Of a stretch of 64,000 bases of DNA, positions 38,711-51,439 are shown in pieces. The stretch comes from Oreocharis arfaki (taxonomy: Eukaryota > Chordata > Aves > Passeriformes > Paramythiidae). Numbering within the stretch: the first letter of the stretch is position 1; each line of letters opens with the position of its first letter. The notes below the pieces were generated by a model that was not told where the DNA came from, did not search any database, and saw only the letters and a program-made list of their open reading frames with translations. The stretch spans positions 690,333 to 754,332 of the forward strand of contig VZRR01013400.1 in NCBI GenBank assembly GCA_013398015.1, written 5' to 3'. Both the position numbers and the translations under genes were made by a program.

Positions 38711-41700
38711 AATATGGGAAAATACAAGCCTTGAGTGTGGAACTAAGGCTGAAAAACCAGTTTTTCAATCTGGAACAGTGGGAGGAGGCGCTAAGATATG
38801 GTGAAAGGAATTTCTAAGCAATGACAGAGTATGTGCAATGTACCCAAAGACCTAGTGGAATGAGGTGAGATAAGTTTACATAGACAGAATGGTCAATGTT
38901 TCCACAAAAGATAGAAAGGTTGCAATGAGGCATTCATTCATTCTAAGTTGAACAGTAGCAAGCAGTAAAAAAAGTCCTGCTAGACTCATCCAATCAGGAC
39001 TGGCAGGAGAAAAGCACAGGTATGATTAAACAAATTAATCTTTCTGTTTATTGTATGTGTCTATTTCTATTAAATGCATGTGTAAATTAGATACACATTC
39101 AAATAACATACTACAAAACAAAATTTAAATAGTATAAGGAGAAATTAATATGTTCTAATATTAGAAGCATGCCCACCCAGAGTCTCAAAGGTATGAGACA
39201 ACAGAAACTGAGTCAAAATAATCTGAAAGACCTGGTAGAAGAGGGCTGAAACTCAATAAAGTAATAACAAAATGCAGCTGAGAATCTCTCCAAAGTGTGT
39301 ACTGGTTTACACTAATATGACATAGTGAAAACCATTGCCTATTTATTAAGGAATATAAAATGCCACTATGCTCCAATACATAGGAAGACTTTGCCTTTTT
39401 CAACACAATATCTGAATGTATTTTAAAGGTATTGTAAGCTTTGTACTTTAAGGATTATCAGCACTGGATGAACATGCTCTCCAAAGAAGCAGAGGTCTTT
39501 TATACAGCATTTGACAAAAATTTAATAGATCAAGATACTAGAAGCACCTATTGTCCATGATCTGATAAAAAGGCCTTATCTGATCTGAGACAAATGTGTG
39601 TACACCGAGGTCCAGAATTAACAACAAATGTGGGACCTTGAAGGAAATAATGAGAACTATTATCAAGGTGTGCCTCACACAATATCAGCTTCACATCTCA
39701 GAATGCAGAAGGCTTTATTGAACCAGCTATTTTGCTGTTAAGTGTCTGCAAGGGATAACAATCACCTTTGCCTCTCTGGTGTGCATTAAACAACAAAACC
39801 AACTGAATTCCTTGTAATTTTGCTAGTGCATTCATGAAATTTCATTGACCCAAATAAAAGAACAAGTCGTCTTGAAAAGGAATACTTGCAGAAAATGTAT
39901 TTCATGTAATCAGAATGATTTCTAACTGTAAATAATGTCACAATTCTTTTTAGGAGTCACTCAAAGTTATCTTTGACAGGAAAATGGATTATTCTCTTCA
40001 GAATTAGTAGTCCAGGTAGTGCTCATGGTACCAGAGATAGTCTGTAGCTGCTTGCTGAGAACATGAGAGGATGTAGCCATCTGAACCAATATGTAGGTCT
40101 GTCAGCCCTATAAAAACAGGGCTTGAATCTAGAAAAATGTGGAAACCATTGCTTTTAGGGAAGAGTAGTTTTATGTTGTTTCTGGCCAAGAACTGTAAGT
40201 TAAAGCAGGACTGGTCCCTTATTTCTTGCATTGGTGTAGATAAAATTAAACAGTTTTCCTTTTCAAAGTAAATCCTTTTCTTCGAATTTCAGAATCCAGT
40301 CATTTACGCTTCCATTGAGAGGAACTTTGTAATGGGGTAAAGGTTTAATCTCCAATATGCTCCGCATTTTAATCAGTTTAAATCTTTGCCTGAGAACAGA
40401 CATTTCACAATCAATGGATTTTAATAACCTTTGGGGGGAAATTGCCTTAAAGGCAAGCAGTAATACTTTTCTGGTTTCCTCTTTGTTACTCTTCGTTTTC
40501 TATTTTGTTATTAAGAATCTTAGCATGAGATCCAGATCTTAATTTTTTTTTTCTCAGGCATTCATCTGTTCTTGATGATTTTTTCTCATATGAAGGTCTA
40601 ATCCTCTGTTTGTGACAACATAATCATTTCCACAGCAGCTAATTGCAATATTTGTAACCACTGATTAGAACTACAGGTGGGGATACGTAGTCAAGATCTA
40701 CTGAATTAAAAACAAAACAAGTCCCAGACAAGCCAAAATAGATGACAGAGAACAGAAGTGTTTTCATAATTGGGTTTCCAAAGCAAATACTTTTATTTTT
40801 GTTTACAAAACCCAGCAGATGTAGGCATCCACTGCAAGGGGAGGACTTCTCTAGACAGAGTCTTTTCATAAAACTGCTTCCTTTATCATGGTTTCTTTAC
40901 AGGAATGGAATATAGGGTGATTGGAATAGTAAGTTTTTTTTTCCTGGAGCCACAGAAAAAGAAATCACCTGCAAAATAATGTTTTTGTCAGTATGAGGTC
41001 TCTTCCTGAATGATTAGAAACTAGAGCAAAGCAGAGAATTTTGCTTTTATCAGCCACTATATGTTTGCTTAGAGAGACAGTGAAAGAAGGAAATATCAAA
41101 TAGTTTTACTGAAGATCACTGAAGGAGTTATTAATTTATAATTTGTCCTACAAGGGATGTGTGGCAGTGTCCCACCACCAGTGCAGGAGGCAGCTGTAGC
41201 TCACCTGTATTTCCTGCCTTCTCGCCCTCCATGCTGGTACATTTTAATTATCCTTCCATACCTAGCCAGGCAACCCTGAGGTGGATCAAGAAGAAATGAG
41301 AACAGAGCTTACCCCATCATTCAGTTTTCTAGTTCAGCAGATAGAAGCTGCTTTTCACATTTTTCCTAGATCTCCAGTAGCAACATTTTTGATGTGTTGT
41401 ATGCACTGTGGCATGCATTTTTCTTAATCAGGAATGGGTGGGATAATTACAGGAAAAAGTGTTTCAGAGGCAGCAGACCAGTAGCTGACATTTTAGCCCT
41501 GAGTCTGAAGGTGGAATTTCCAGTGCATCTGGGAAACTCTTCCTTTCTGCAGTGCATTTTCTTCCTTCAGATTGCATACAGGCAGCTACACCCAGCAGGA
41601 AAGATTGAAAAGGGTTGTGACAGTCTATCCCCAGTTGAAAAATAGAGTGCAGGCATCATAACAGCTAGACCTGGCTTAGATGAAGCAAAACTATGCTTTT

Positions 41701-42921
41701 ACTCATTCTTTGTCTTGAACCTAACTCAGCCTATATTTCTTTGAGGACTGAAAATGCTTATTCAGAACTTTACTGCAAATATCAGACAGAGGAGAGTTTT
41801 AATATCAGGTTGTGCACTCTGGAACAGTAGAAAAGTTATTATTAACTAGTATTTTTTTCTGGCCTATCACTTTCAACCAGCAAATAATGGTCTGTGTTTG
41901 GAATTTTTTATTAGACTGAAGCTAGAAAATATGAACAGGCTCATAATAAAACAAACTGGGAAATCACAAGCAATTTTTTTCCTCCAACTTTTATTTAACT
42001 GGCCCTTACGCCTATGAAAATCACCTCCAAGTCAATACTATTGATTATATGTCAAAGCTCATTACGTGGACAGTTTGAAGCAAAGTGGCAGGTTATTAGA
42101 CTTTGCTTTAGATTATGTTTGTCAGTACTGTGTTTTAAGATATACTTTTTAACAACATGGGTTTGAAGCTTCATTAGGCACAACTTTGATGACTTCAGTC
42201 ATTGAAATATGTGTTCCATGCAAGGGCATTTTATTTTTTGTGGTGTAAATAAATCTGTTCTGCTCCAGACCCACAAATGCAGAAATCTGGATATGTACTG
42301 TAAATATTTTTAATGTCAATATGCATATAAATGTATATGAATCAATTCAGATAAGTCCATGACACTTTTTTACATTCACTTTCAGTGAATATTCACAGTG
42401 ACTGGAATATTGATCAAAACTCTGTTCATTAAAAAGAATTTTAATCTCAATTATAGAATATTTTGAAATTGCTTGAATTTATTTTTCCACTTATATGAAA
42501 AAAAATTTTCTTTTAATAGGAGTTGTGGACTCTTCTGATGGAAGAAATGCTCTTCAAGGGGAAAAAAAGCGAATATTGGATATATAAAAAGAAGTAATTT
42601 GAAACTGTAATTGTAAAGTGACTGGAATTGCCTTTGCCCCATAATAGATTAAATCAACTGTGGGTAACCAAGTGTAAGAGAAAAAAAACCCAAAAAACAA
42701 ACAACTCAAAATTGCTGCAGACAAAGGCATGGACTAAGTGCTTCATTTTTTTTTCCTTTTTGCTTGTTGAAGAACAATTGTGAGTAATATCGAGATTAAT
42801 GTTCTCTAAGCCTATGGTAGACCTCACAGAATGATAAATTAAGTGAAATAATTTTCTAAGGAAGATGGTAGCATATTCTTTTATGGAAAATTGTCACTTT
42901 TCTATCCTGGGCACAGTGGGA

Positions 42922-42940
42922 TGCCTGCCTGCCTGCCTGC
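42922..42940. repeat. (TGCC)n tetranucleotide repeat
   Basis: Four and a half TGCC units. Confidence 0.85.
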
Positions 42941-44277
42941 AGACACAGTGATCATGCCTTGTTTCTGTCTGGCCTAAGCCTACCTTTCCTTAGGTGCTCA
43001 AGGGGGTCTCCCAAGGGTCTCTCTAGTTCCACTCCCTGAATTCCACCCCTCTTATCCTTTCAAACAGTGTTGGGCATTAGGATCCAGCCTGTTACTCCTG
43101 TTACCCTCATTTTCCTTCATTTAGACCCTCTCTGAAAGAAAATCTCTTTATTTATGGAGATCAACACTCTTGCATCTTCACAGCCCCAAAACAATGAGAA
43201 TCTATCAGTTAATGCTGTGTAATCATCTGAAAATAAAGGTGATGCCATATCATAGCTGGGTCCCCAACAGGAACAGCTCCATCTGGAATCCTCAGGGGAC
43301 ATCTCCTTTATGATCCCCTGGTGACTTTTAAAACTTACCAAGGACACACTGAGCATCTGCTGGTTGGCCTAGCATCATAGTGTTGTGTTTGTGGTCTTTA
43401 TTTCTTCACTCCACTGAACTGCAACAGCCAGCTGCTGAAGTAAGTGCATGAAATCGTTTGTCTTTCAGCCTGAGCAGAGTACTTAGGACAGACAACAGTG
43501 AGAGGAACTTGTGCTTGCTGCTACAAGGATGAGATTTGTGGAAGTCCCTTGTAAAATGCTGGTGCAGTCAAGGACGAGCAGTGCTGTATTTGTTCATCCA
43601 CTATGGAAAAACTGAGAGTTCCTAGAATCCTTCTGACTAGTTCTCTCCCAGCAGTTCAACCTCTTCCCAGACAGAACTGAAGTCTCTCCCTTCTTCAGAC
43701 TCTGCTGCTGATAAAGAGAGAGGGGGGGAAGAGACCTACATTTTGCAGGTGACCTACCACATGTGACCTTCTGCATGCTGGAATAACTGGAGCTCATGAC
43801 CACAACAGACAGCTAAACCTGAGAGCAATCCATATGCTGAACTGTTCATACCTGAAAGCTTCTGAGCCACTGTTTGAGTGTGATACTACAGTTACAACTG
43901 CTCACAAACAGTTCAAAGGCAAAGGTCAACTTTCAAGTTGCTTCCAGTGAAAAGTTTGACCAGCTAAGTCCTCCAAAGTAGAAGACAAATGCATGAAAAT
44001 CTATGAAAATACAACGTAGCCCATGTTTAGATCTGAGTTCTTATCTCCATTTGGCTTAAGTGATTTCACCAGACTGAACAGTGACTGGGTAATCGTTGCA
44101 ATGTCAGAGTTGCTATTAATCGGTACTTTCTATGCTCTGAAACACAGTGCTGGCACGTGTACTGTTTGCTATGAGCCTAAACAATAGTTAGATGTTGGGT
44201 TGCATCCCTTACTTAATCTGGCTGCTTGCAAAATGCCTTTAGGGATTAGAAGTATGTTTTAGGGAAAAAAAAGGTAA

Positions 44278-44332
44278 AATATATATGAATATATATACCT
44301 ATATGTATCTATTTATATATATATATATATAT
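44278..44332. repeat. (TA)n microsatellite, compound
   Basis: TA-rich tract ending in an uninterrupted run at 44314-44332, preceded by imperfect TATATG/TATACC units. Likely polymorphic in length. Confidence 0.9.
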
Positions 44333-45758
44333 CCCGCTATATTTTGTATTAAACAAAGTGAAATTATTTCCCCCATTCCTCCAAATGGTCTATGAATAGA
44401 AAGATTTAATTCATTGGACAGATGATTGAGCAGATTATATTACCGGGCCAATTTAATTTGTTTGGCTACAAGTAGATAAAATATCAAAGCAGGAAAGAAG
44501 AAAATGGGCAGACACAGAAGCATCTGGACTAAGATTATTCAGTTGTTCAGAATGTTTTTGAGGCACTTCATCATATTAGACAATTCATTCAACTCATAAA
44601 AGATGTACTGTCATTCTGATGAGAGCTGAGCAGATTATTGTCAATGAATTTGGTCTCTTTCGACCAACAGTTTTCTGTGGAAAGATTCTGGAATTTATCT
44701 GCTTAATTTTACTCAGAGGTGGGGTTTTTCCCCACTCTTTTTTTTGCTGTCTTTTACTGGGATTGTGCTATGAGGAAAACATTGTGAATATTCTACACCT
44801 GAACGAAGTTGGACCTGCATTAGTTGCAGTTTTTCATGTATGAAATCTGTGTTTGAGTCTTTTTTGTTTTAGTTTCTGTTGTGAAAAGATGTATGGATGA
44901 GGAGACCAGATAGCAGAAACTGTTATTCAAATAGTTAGCATCTGCAAGGATTTTACATGGCACATCATTTCTAAAACCAGTAAGCCAATGCAGGATTTTT
45001 ATGGCTGGGTTTTAGGCTTCAGACTTATTTTCTTTTTAACAGCTGCGCAATATAAACAGGTAGGGGAAGTAAAAACTCCACTTTTCTCACACCCCCATTT
45101 TAGGCTTCCAAACTAGGGTGGTGTGGAAAGAGGATCCCCCAATGTGGAAACAGTATGTACAGTTTAGGACAACTCTGACGTGAGTATTTGAACATGCAAC
45201 ATAAAAAATTGTTCTCAGCTTAAGCAGAGACATGCAGATTTTCTTGGCAACCACAAAAGGAATAAACAAAGTGCAAGAAAATGTTTTTTTTTTTGTTCGA
45301 GCCAATATTAGAACATATCATATGGCATTCATTCTCCTGTGCTTGAGACGTTGAGTGAGAAACTGAAGACAAAAATGGATTTTAAAAAAGTATCATTTTC
45401 ACTCAAAAGGACAGTGCTGTTCCTTTGTATTTTTTCCCCACAAAATCTTGCTAATAGGAAATTAGCTCATCTTTTCTCTTTCTTCTCATTTCAAGTTTTT
45501 TTAATCAGCATTCTGCATACTTGTTAGATTTCTTCTGGAACTGCTTGTTAGAGAGTGTTTCACTTTCTACCCTATCTCAAAAACTGTGTTTACTTCTCTT
45601 TCTAATGTGTCTAATATCACTTCAAGCATGTTTGTATTCTGCTCTGCTTTCTTTCAGCATATTTGCCATGTGCTTTGGTTTTCTATATTGGCTTTTAAGT
45701 ATGTTTGTCCAAGTGATTATGCGATAGACCTTTATTCTCCCTCTTAATAATTGTAATT

Positions 45759-45783
45759 TGTGTGTGTGTGCTTGTGTGTGTAT
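45759..45783. repeat. (TG)n microsatellite, interrupted
   Basis: Two TG runs separated by CT. Confidence 0.85.
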
Positions 45784-46668
45784 GAAATGGTTCTTTACAG
45801 CAGTTTTGTATGTGTTCATTCATGAACACTGGAGACAGCTTCCTTGTGCAATATGAAACAATCTACAAAAGAGAGAGAGAAAGAAATACAACTAAACAAG
45901 TGGGGATAAATGAATGTGAAAGATTTCTTGAACTCAGAATTTTGAGAAATGAAATTTCATCTGGAAATGAATTGCTACTGTGTGGACGCATATATCTGAG
46001 GCAGAGTTTCTTCTTTAGTTTAGCTCATTCTAAGTAGTAAGGGTAAGCTAAGGGCAAGTAGAAAAGAAAGAAAATACCAAATATTTGTTGTCAAGATTGC
46101 AGCAAAGGAAGACAGAAGGAGGACAGCTGCAGGGAAGAAGCCAGGAAGAGGATTGATACGTATAGGAGTGTGTACTTTACAGCTGAAAGAGATATGTCAG
46201 GGCCATATTAAAAATAAAAATCATGAATTAGAAACATTGTAGGGAGCAAAGATTGGGAAGTATTACAAAATGAAAAGCCTACTCCTTTTGCTCGTATTTA
46301 ACTGAAAGGAAGAGTAATAATTTCACCAAGCCAACTTTTTCATTTCTCTAGAAGATTGCTATGCTGTTTTTTCTAGGATTGTGATAGAAGGTACGTTTTA
46401 TATTCCCTTTATATTTTGGCAGGGAGCTGACACTTTGTTATTTACATGCATTATGTGGTTATGTTTCATTACACAGTATAATAATATGACACAGCTAAAT
46501 GACAAAGTCCCCAGTGAACATTTTAAGCGGTACACATCCCAGGACTGCAGTAAACACGCTAAATTACAAATTCATGGACTGGTGAATATGGCCATTCAGC
46601 AATATAGGAATAGCTCATCTTAATAGACAGTGTGTTCTGTTGAAAGGGCATGGGCAATAGGATAGTGG

Positions 46669-46684
46669 TTTATTTATTTATTTA
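46669..46684. repeat. (TTTA)n tetranucleotide repeat
   Basis: About four TTTA units. Confidence 0.75.
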
Positions 46685-47350
46685 CTTAAGGGCTGAGGCT
46701 AGAAGCCTTCAAGGAAAGAGTATGTAAATTTATTTATAGCACAGGGCAGAGGAAGTTTGGAGCTCTAAAGAGTTATTCAGAGTGGGAAAAATCCTACAGA
46801 CTTTAATGATGTTTTCACCACTATTTTCTACAGTTACTGAAGAAAGGGCAAAGGTACTCACAGATTAATTGCAAATTAAAGGCAAGGTTTAGTGATGAAA
46901 TACTAGATTTTATTAGCAACTGCTTACTCCTAAAGCTTAGTCAATTAAAAGTAACAGCCTCAGGAGGCTACACATGAGTTTTGAACTTGATCCCTCTCTC
47001 TCTACCTATTACCCTCCTTGTCATCTTCTCATACCCGTAATGTCTGCATGATGTCACACCATTTTATTTTTTTGGTGTAAGAAATGTCACTTTTACTCCT
47101 GACTTTTGCTAAGAACTGTAAAAAGAAATGTGAAACAATGAGATAAAAACAAAAGGCATCATGTACTCTCTTTTTTGTTCCATTTCTTTGGCTGAAAGAA
47201 GAGAAGGCTATAGGAATGGGGTTGATGTGGGGGCTGAGGGTGGAGGTAGGAGGGAATCATCAGGTAGAGAACAAAACAAGAATAACAAATAATTCCCAAG
47301 CCTTTTACTTAAACTACACCTTATTTTAAGTTTTCTAATTACTATCCCAC

Positions 47351-47500
47351 ATCCTGGAAGGGGAAATCTATGTTGGATGGGGCTCTGGGCAACCTGGTCT
47401 AGTGGAAGGTATCCCTGGCCATGGTAGGGGATTTGGATTTAGATGATATTTAAGGTCCCTCCTAACTCAAGCCATTCAACTATTCTATTTTATGGTTCTG
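47351..47500 (+). mobile_element. CR1 LINE 3' end, plus orientation
   Basis: The fragment reads through 'ttggatggggctctgggc', 'aacctggtctagtggaagg' and 'tatccctggccatgg' and ends in degenerate ATTCTATG-type octamers (TATTCTATTTTATGGTTCTG region), the hallmark of a bird CR1 3' end in forward orientation. Only the last 150 bp remain, so it is strongly 5'-truncated. No coding part is left. Confidence 0.9.
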
Positions 47501-50500
47501 TTCATCTAAAACTACTATTAATTCTGGATGATTATTCTATAGAATGATTTAACATCCATCTTTCCCACAACAGTAGGTTTTGCTTTTCTATATAGGCTGT
47601 GTTCCTTGAATTTTCTCCCAGATACTGAGTGCCTCCTCTCTAGTCAAGGATCATGTTAATTATCTGTCAATCCCTTGCTCTGTAAGATTTTCAAGCTGAT
47701 CAGTCTCTTGAAGCTACAATGATACCAACCTATACATGCACATCCTCGGGCTAACAACTTCATGACTCACAGTTACAATAAAAGGAGAACAAATTATTCT
47801 AGAATGTCACAATGAAGGTAATATAGTGCAGACTGTTGAAAAAAATGAAGTGAAAGTGATAAGAAGAAAGTCTTCAGAAAAGTGAATAGAGAAAGTCTTT
47901 GTTTTGTATGAATTCTTTGGGATTATATAAAGACAGAAGATTGCAGAGCTGAAACCATATGTGTTTAGACAAAAATAACTTAATTACTGTAGGTTAACTG
48001 AGAGCTGGCTCAGAAATCTAAGAAGTTATGAAAACACCATAGTAACAGGAGAGTATATGAAGTAAAGGACAATATATCTAAAAGATCAGAGAAGCTATAT
48101 TCTGCATGCAGAATGGTTTAGCAGAACGGGAGCAGTCTGGATGGAAATGTATGATAGAAAAGTACAAACTATGTTATAAGGAAATAGATAAAAATGTGCA
48201 AACCAGTGTGAAAAGAGACAGGTCAGGAAAACTCTGTAGCCATAACAGTTTCTCTTAAAGAGGCACATCATTAATCATGAAGACTCCAATTACCCTGGCA
48301 TAGACTAGAATAGAAATGGTGAAATGACCATGGAAAGTTATTTCTGGAGGTAAAATGGAGCTATTTCTTTTCAAATCTGCTGAGCAATCAAGCAGGCCAG
48401 ACATGTCTTTGGATGTATCCCCAAGAAAATAAATATAAGTGATTAATGAGACAAATGTTGGTGAAGATTTGATTTGTGTGATATTAGAGCAACAGCATCA
48501 AACTTTAGGGAGTGAAGAGAATATTCATAAGGCTAGAAGAACAAAAATATTGGACTTTAGAAAGGTACAGTATGAAGAATATGAAATATATTGAGAAAAG
48601 TGTACAGAATATTAAAAAATGTGCTAAGTGCATGTAGCAGAAAGGGAAGCTACTTTTGATAAAAACAGAAAAAATCTAGGATTTCACAATTGTACAACAA
48701 TAAAAAGAATACCTTGGGAGATTCTCAGGTAGCATAGACATAACTTCATTTCTTTGGCCCTTTTACAACAGCTAGAGATGGTAAAGTGTTTAAAGTAAGA
48801 TTAAGGTAAGAAGAAAATCAGACAAAAAGGAGATTTATAAATCAAATGTTGCAGAGAGAGGATTATACTAAAAAAAAATAGTGATAGAAGAAAGAAATTA
48901 GAATAACTACAATGAAATACACATACCTCTAAAGCAATTTCACTATGAGAAAAAGCTTTTATTTTCACAAATACATAAAACAGGTATTTTTTTTCTGTTT
49001 ATGATTCCTGCTGGTTTTATTTGTAATTCCACCATGAACTAAAAAGTGCAGATAATAAGTTATGTGTAGAAAATGTAAAGCAATGTCTTCATGTAAAGTA
49101 TATTAGACAGAAAAATTTGCTATTCTTTTTTGTGCCCTGTGTGTCTGCTGACTAAAACAACTGCAAAAAAATTTGGTTGAAGTGAACGTAATGTATCGTA
49201 CAGTTCACAAATAAAACAAGAACTGTAGGAGGTCTTCAAGCTATTTAAAGAATTTCATGGACTTTAAAAGCCATTTTTTGTGAATCATGCTGTCTTTAAA
49301 AACACCCAAATTATTTTTTTGGAGGTTGACTAGCTGAAAAATTCCTTATAAACCCAATGTATTAACGTTTCTGTGATATTTTGTAGGAAAGCTAAGAAAA
49401 GTTTACCTTATAGCATATAGCTTAGCACAGAGCTATAAACAAAGCAAGAGTGCGAGTGCCTTACTGTAATGTAGAAGTCTATGCTATGAGAAAACTGCTG
49501 AAAATGTGCCTAAAAGCTAAAGCAGTAACTAAACATTCATTTACTTTGAAAAGACAGAATTGATTGTGAGGTAAAATCATCCAAAACAAATGAGAAGAAG
49601 TTGGGTTTTAAACTTTCAGGTTACAAAGGAGCCTGAGAGTATGAGTTGATTCCACTGGAAACTAATATTTCGTCATGACCAAAATGAAAAAGCTGCAAGG
49701 CTGACTGAAACTCAGCTGTGTCTCACAAATGTTTTCAGCAAAAATATTCAGGGCACTGTGATATAAAATAAGAAAAAAAGCAATGTTCTAAAAGAGAAGT
49801 TATTGGAAAAAAATGTATTTGTTGTTACATACAATTGTGAAAAAGCTGAAATTCTCCACATCATCTCTACAAAGAAATCTATAAATTGAAAGCTGTTAGG
49901 AGGCTCAAAGGCTATACATTTTGTAACCTAGTTAAGGGCAGTTGTCAAATGATAGATGTGTCCTGATGTTTTCTTTGCCAAGTTGTATCCTGTGAAGGAA
50001 TCATTTGTGGGCAGAATGACCTTTTTATTACAGCTAACATTGAAGAAGAACAAGGAAACGGCTGGGAGGAAGGACAACAGTGATTTCTTTTTAATTTGGA
50101 GCAGGGCTCTTGAGCCACAGAAAGGACAGCAGAGAGAGAAAGAAGGTATCTTCTGTGGAGGGCAGAGAACTCTATGTAGCACACTTTCCAGACACTGAGA
50201 AGGGTTTCTGTCTAGACTTTCAACAGTGTGAGATGACATGGCGATGCATTCTTATCTTTTCTTCCCTTTGTGTTATTGCACCATTTTACTCTGCTCACAA
50301 ATTTTCCCACTGGCTCAAGAGCCGTATAACCTGTTCTAGATAAATAGATGAAAGATTCAAAAACGCCACAAATCAGGAGACCGAAAATGTGGGAAAGGGA
50401 ACTTAAGTCTGAAATGTCAAAATACTTTCTTAGCACTGGAAAGCCTAAGATACTTACGTAGCTGCTGCCTGCTTTTAAAAGCAAGAGAGGATGGAGAGCT

Positions 50501-50859
50501 CTGAGCACACTGAACCTCTCTCGCACATCACCTGGTCAAAGGGCCTGGATGGAGTGCATCCCAGCTCTCTCAGCTTCCTTCCCCAAGCAACCAATTCACA
50601 GCTTTGGTGCAAAGCAGCTGGTGCCCACCTAGTTTGCACCTTACCAGGGACGGTGGTGGGGTTGGGATCTACATACATCCTGGCACTTACATTACGGACA
50701 TGAATTTTTGCTTCCCTGAGGAAAACTCACTGTTTCTATTTTTGGATTTAAATAGTTTACATGTAGTCTTCTTTTTAATTTATGCAGTGTGCTTGCATAT
50801 CAAATAGATTATGAAAGTATTCCAGATAGTCGATCAATGAGTCTTTTTACAGACTGCAG
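47501..50859. other. Purine-rich non-coding sequence, no gene seen
   Basis: No exon, RNA or recognised repeat. From about 47.8 to 49.9 kb the plus strand is strikingly rich in A and G. Hand counts of three 60-base rows gave 41/60 (48181-48240), 42/60 (48541-48600) and 44/60 (48841-48900) purines. Between 46624 and 49927 there is no open frame above 60 codons on either strand, the longest such gap in the window. The overlapping short frames at 49928-50807 occur on both strands and have no family signature. Confidence 0.55.
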
Positions 50860-51439
50860 CTGCCCAGGTGCTAGAGAGAAAGCGGAGAAAGGACGAAACC
50901 AGTGAGAAACAGCAGTGTGAACATGAAGGCCAGAGAAGGACGAGCAGCTGGTGCTTCAGGTTCCACAGCAGATATCTCCATGGCAGCCCTAGGACAGGGT
51001 CATTCCAGACAAGATGGGCATTTCATGAAGGAACTGCAATCTGTGGGGAGGTCATGCTGGAGAAGAGGGAAGGTATGGAAGGAAGAAGGAGCAGAGAAAG
51101 CAGCAATGATTACATAGTGATCACAGAGCCTTCTGTCCCCCATCCTCCCTGCACTGCTGGGGAGGACACGGGAATGGAAGAGTGCACTTGAGCCTGGGAG
51201 AAGCAGGAGGAGAGATATTAACGTTTGTCTTCTTTTCTCACTATTTGCATCTGGTTTAATTGAATATAAATTAACACTAATTTTCCTTACATCAAGTCTG
51301 TTTCACTCACAGTAGTGATTAGCAAGTGCTCTTCCTGGCTTGACCCATGAGCTTTCTTTTTCTCATTTTGTCTTGCAGTGGAAAGGGAGTGAGTGAGCAG
51401 CTCGGCGGGAGTTAGCCTGTTAGCCAGGGCTAACCACTA
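50860..51439 (+). mobile_element. Avian ERV LTR fragment related to 9154-10023, plus orientation
   Basis: The 3' half carries 'ctggtttaattgaatataaat', 'atcaagtctgtttcactcac', 'ttgacccatgagctttc' and a terminal 'ggctaaccacta', the same ordered landmarks seen in reverse in the LTR at 9154-10023 ('aataaattcaatta', 'gttgagtctgttttgcc', 'tcagcccatgaacc'). The 5' half ('gaacatgaaggccagagaag', 'ggaggtcatgctggag') corresponds to the short-repeat part of that LTR. The first roughly 250-300 bp of the family are missing or too diverged to see, and no TSD is apparent, so the left edge is approximate. The terminal CA has become TA. The 107-codon frame 50868-51191 lies inside and is not a host gene. Confidence 0.68.

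Larger units (their letters stand above)
36485..47350. other. AT-rich non-coding sequence with microsatellites, no gene seen
   Basis: No exon or RNA gene was recognised in about 10.9 kb. Simple repeats are listed separately (37990-38024, 38654-38706, 42922-42940, 44278-44332, 45759-45783, 46669-46684). The 134-codon frame at 37912-38316 plus crosses the AT microsatellite, which gives it an artificial Tyr/Ile-rich stretch, so it is not a gene. Around 41160-41300 and 42900-43120 there are somewhat GC-richer blocks that match nothing I know. Confidence 0.5.

Noticed and set aside
50868..51191. 107-codon plus-strand frame, charged N-terminus (LERKRRKDE)
   Set aside because: It falls inside the ERV LTR fragment at 50860-51439.
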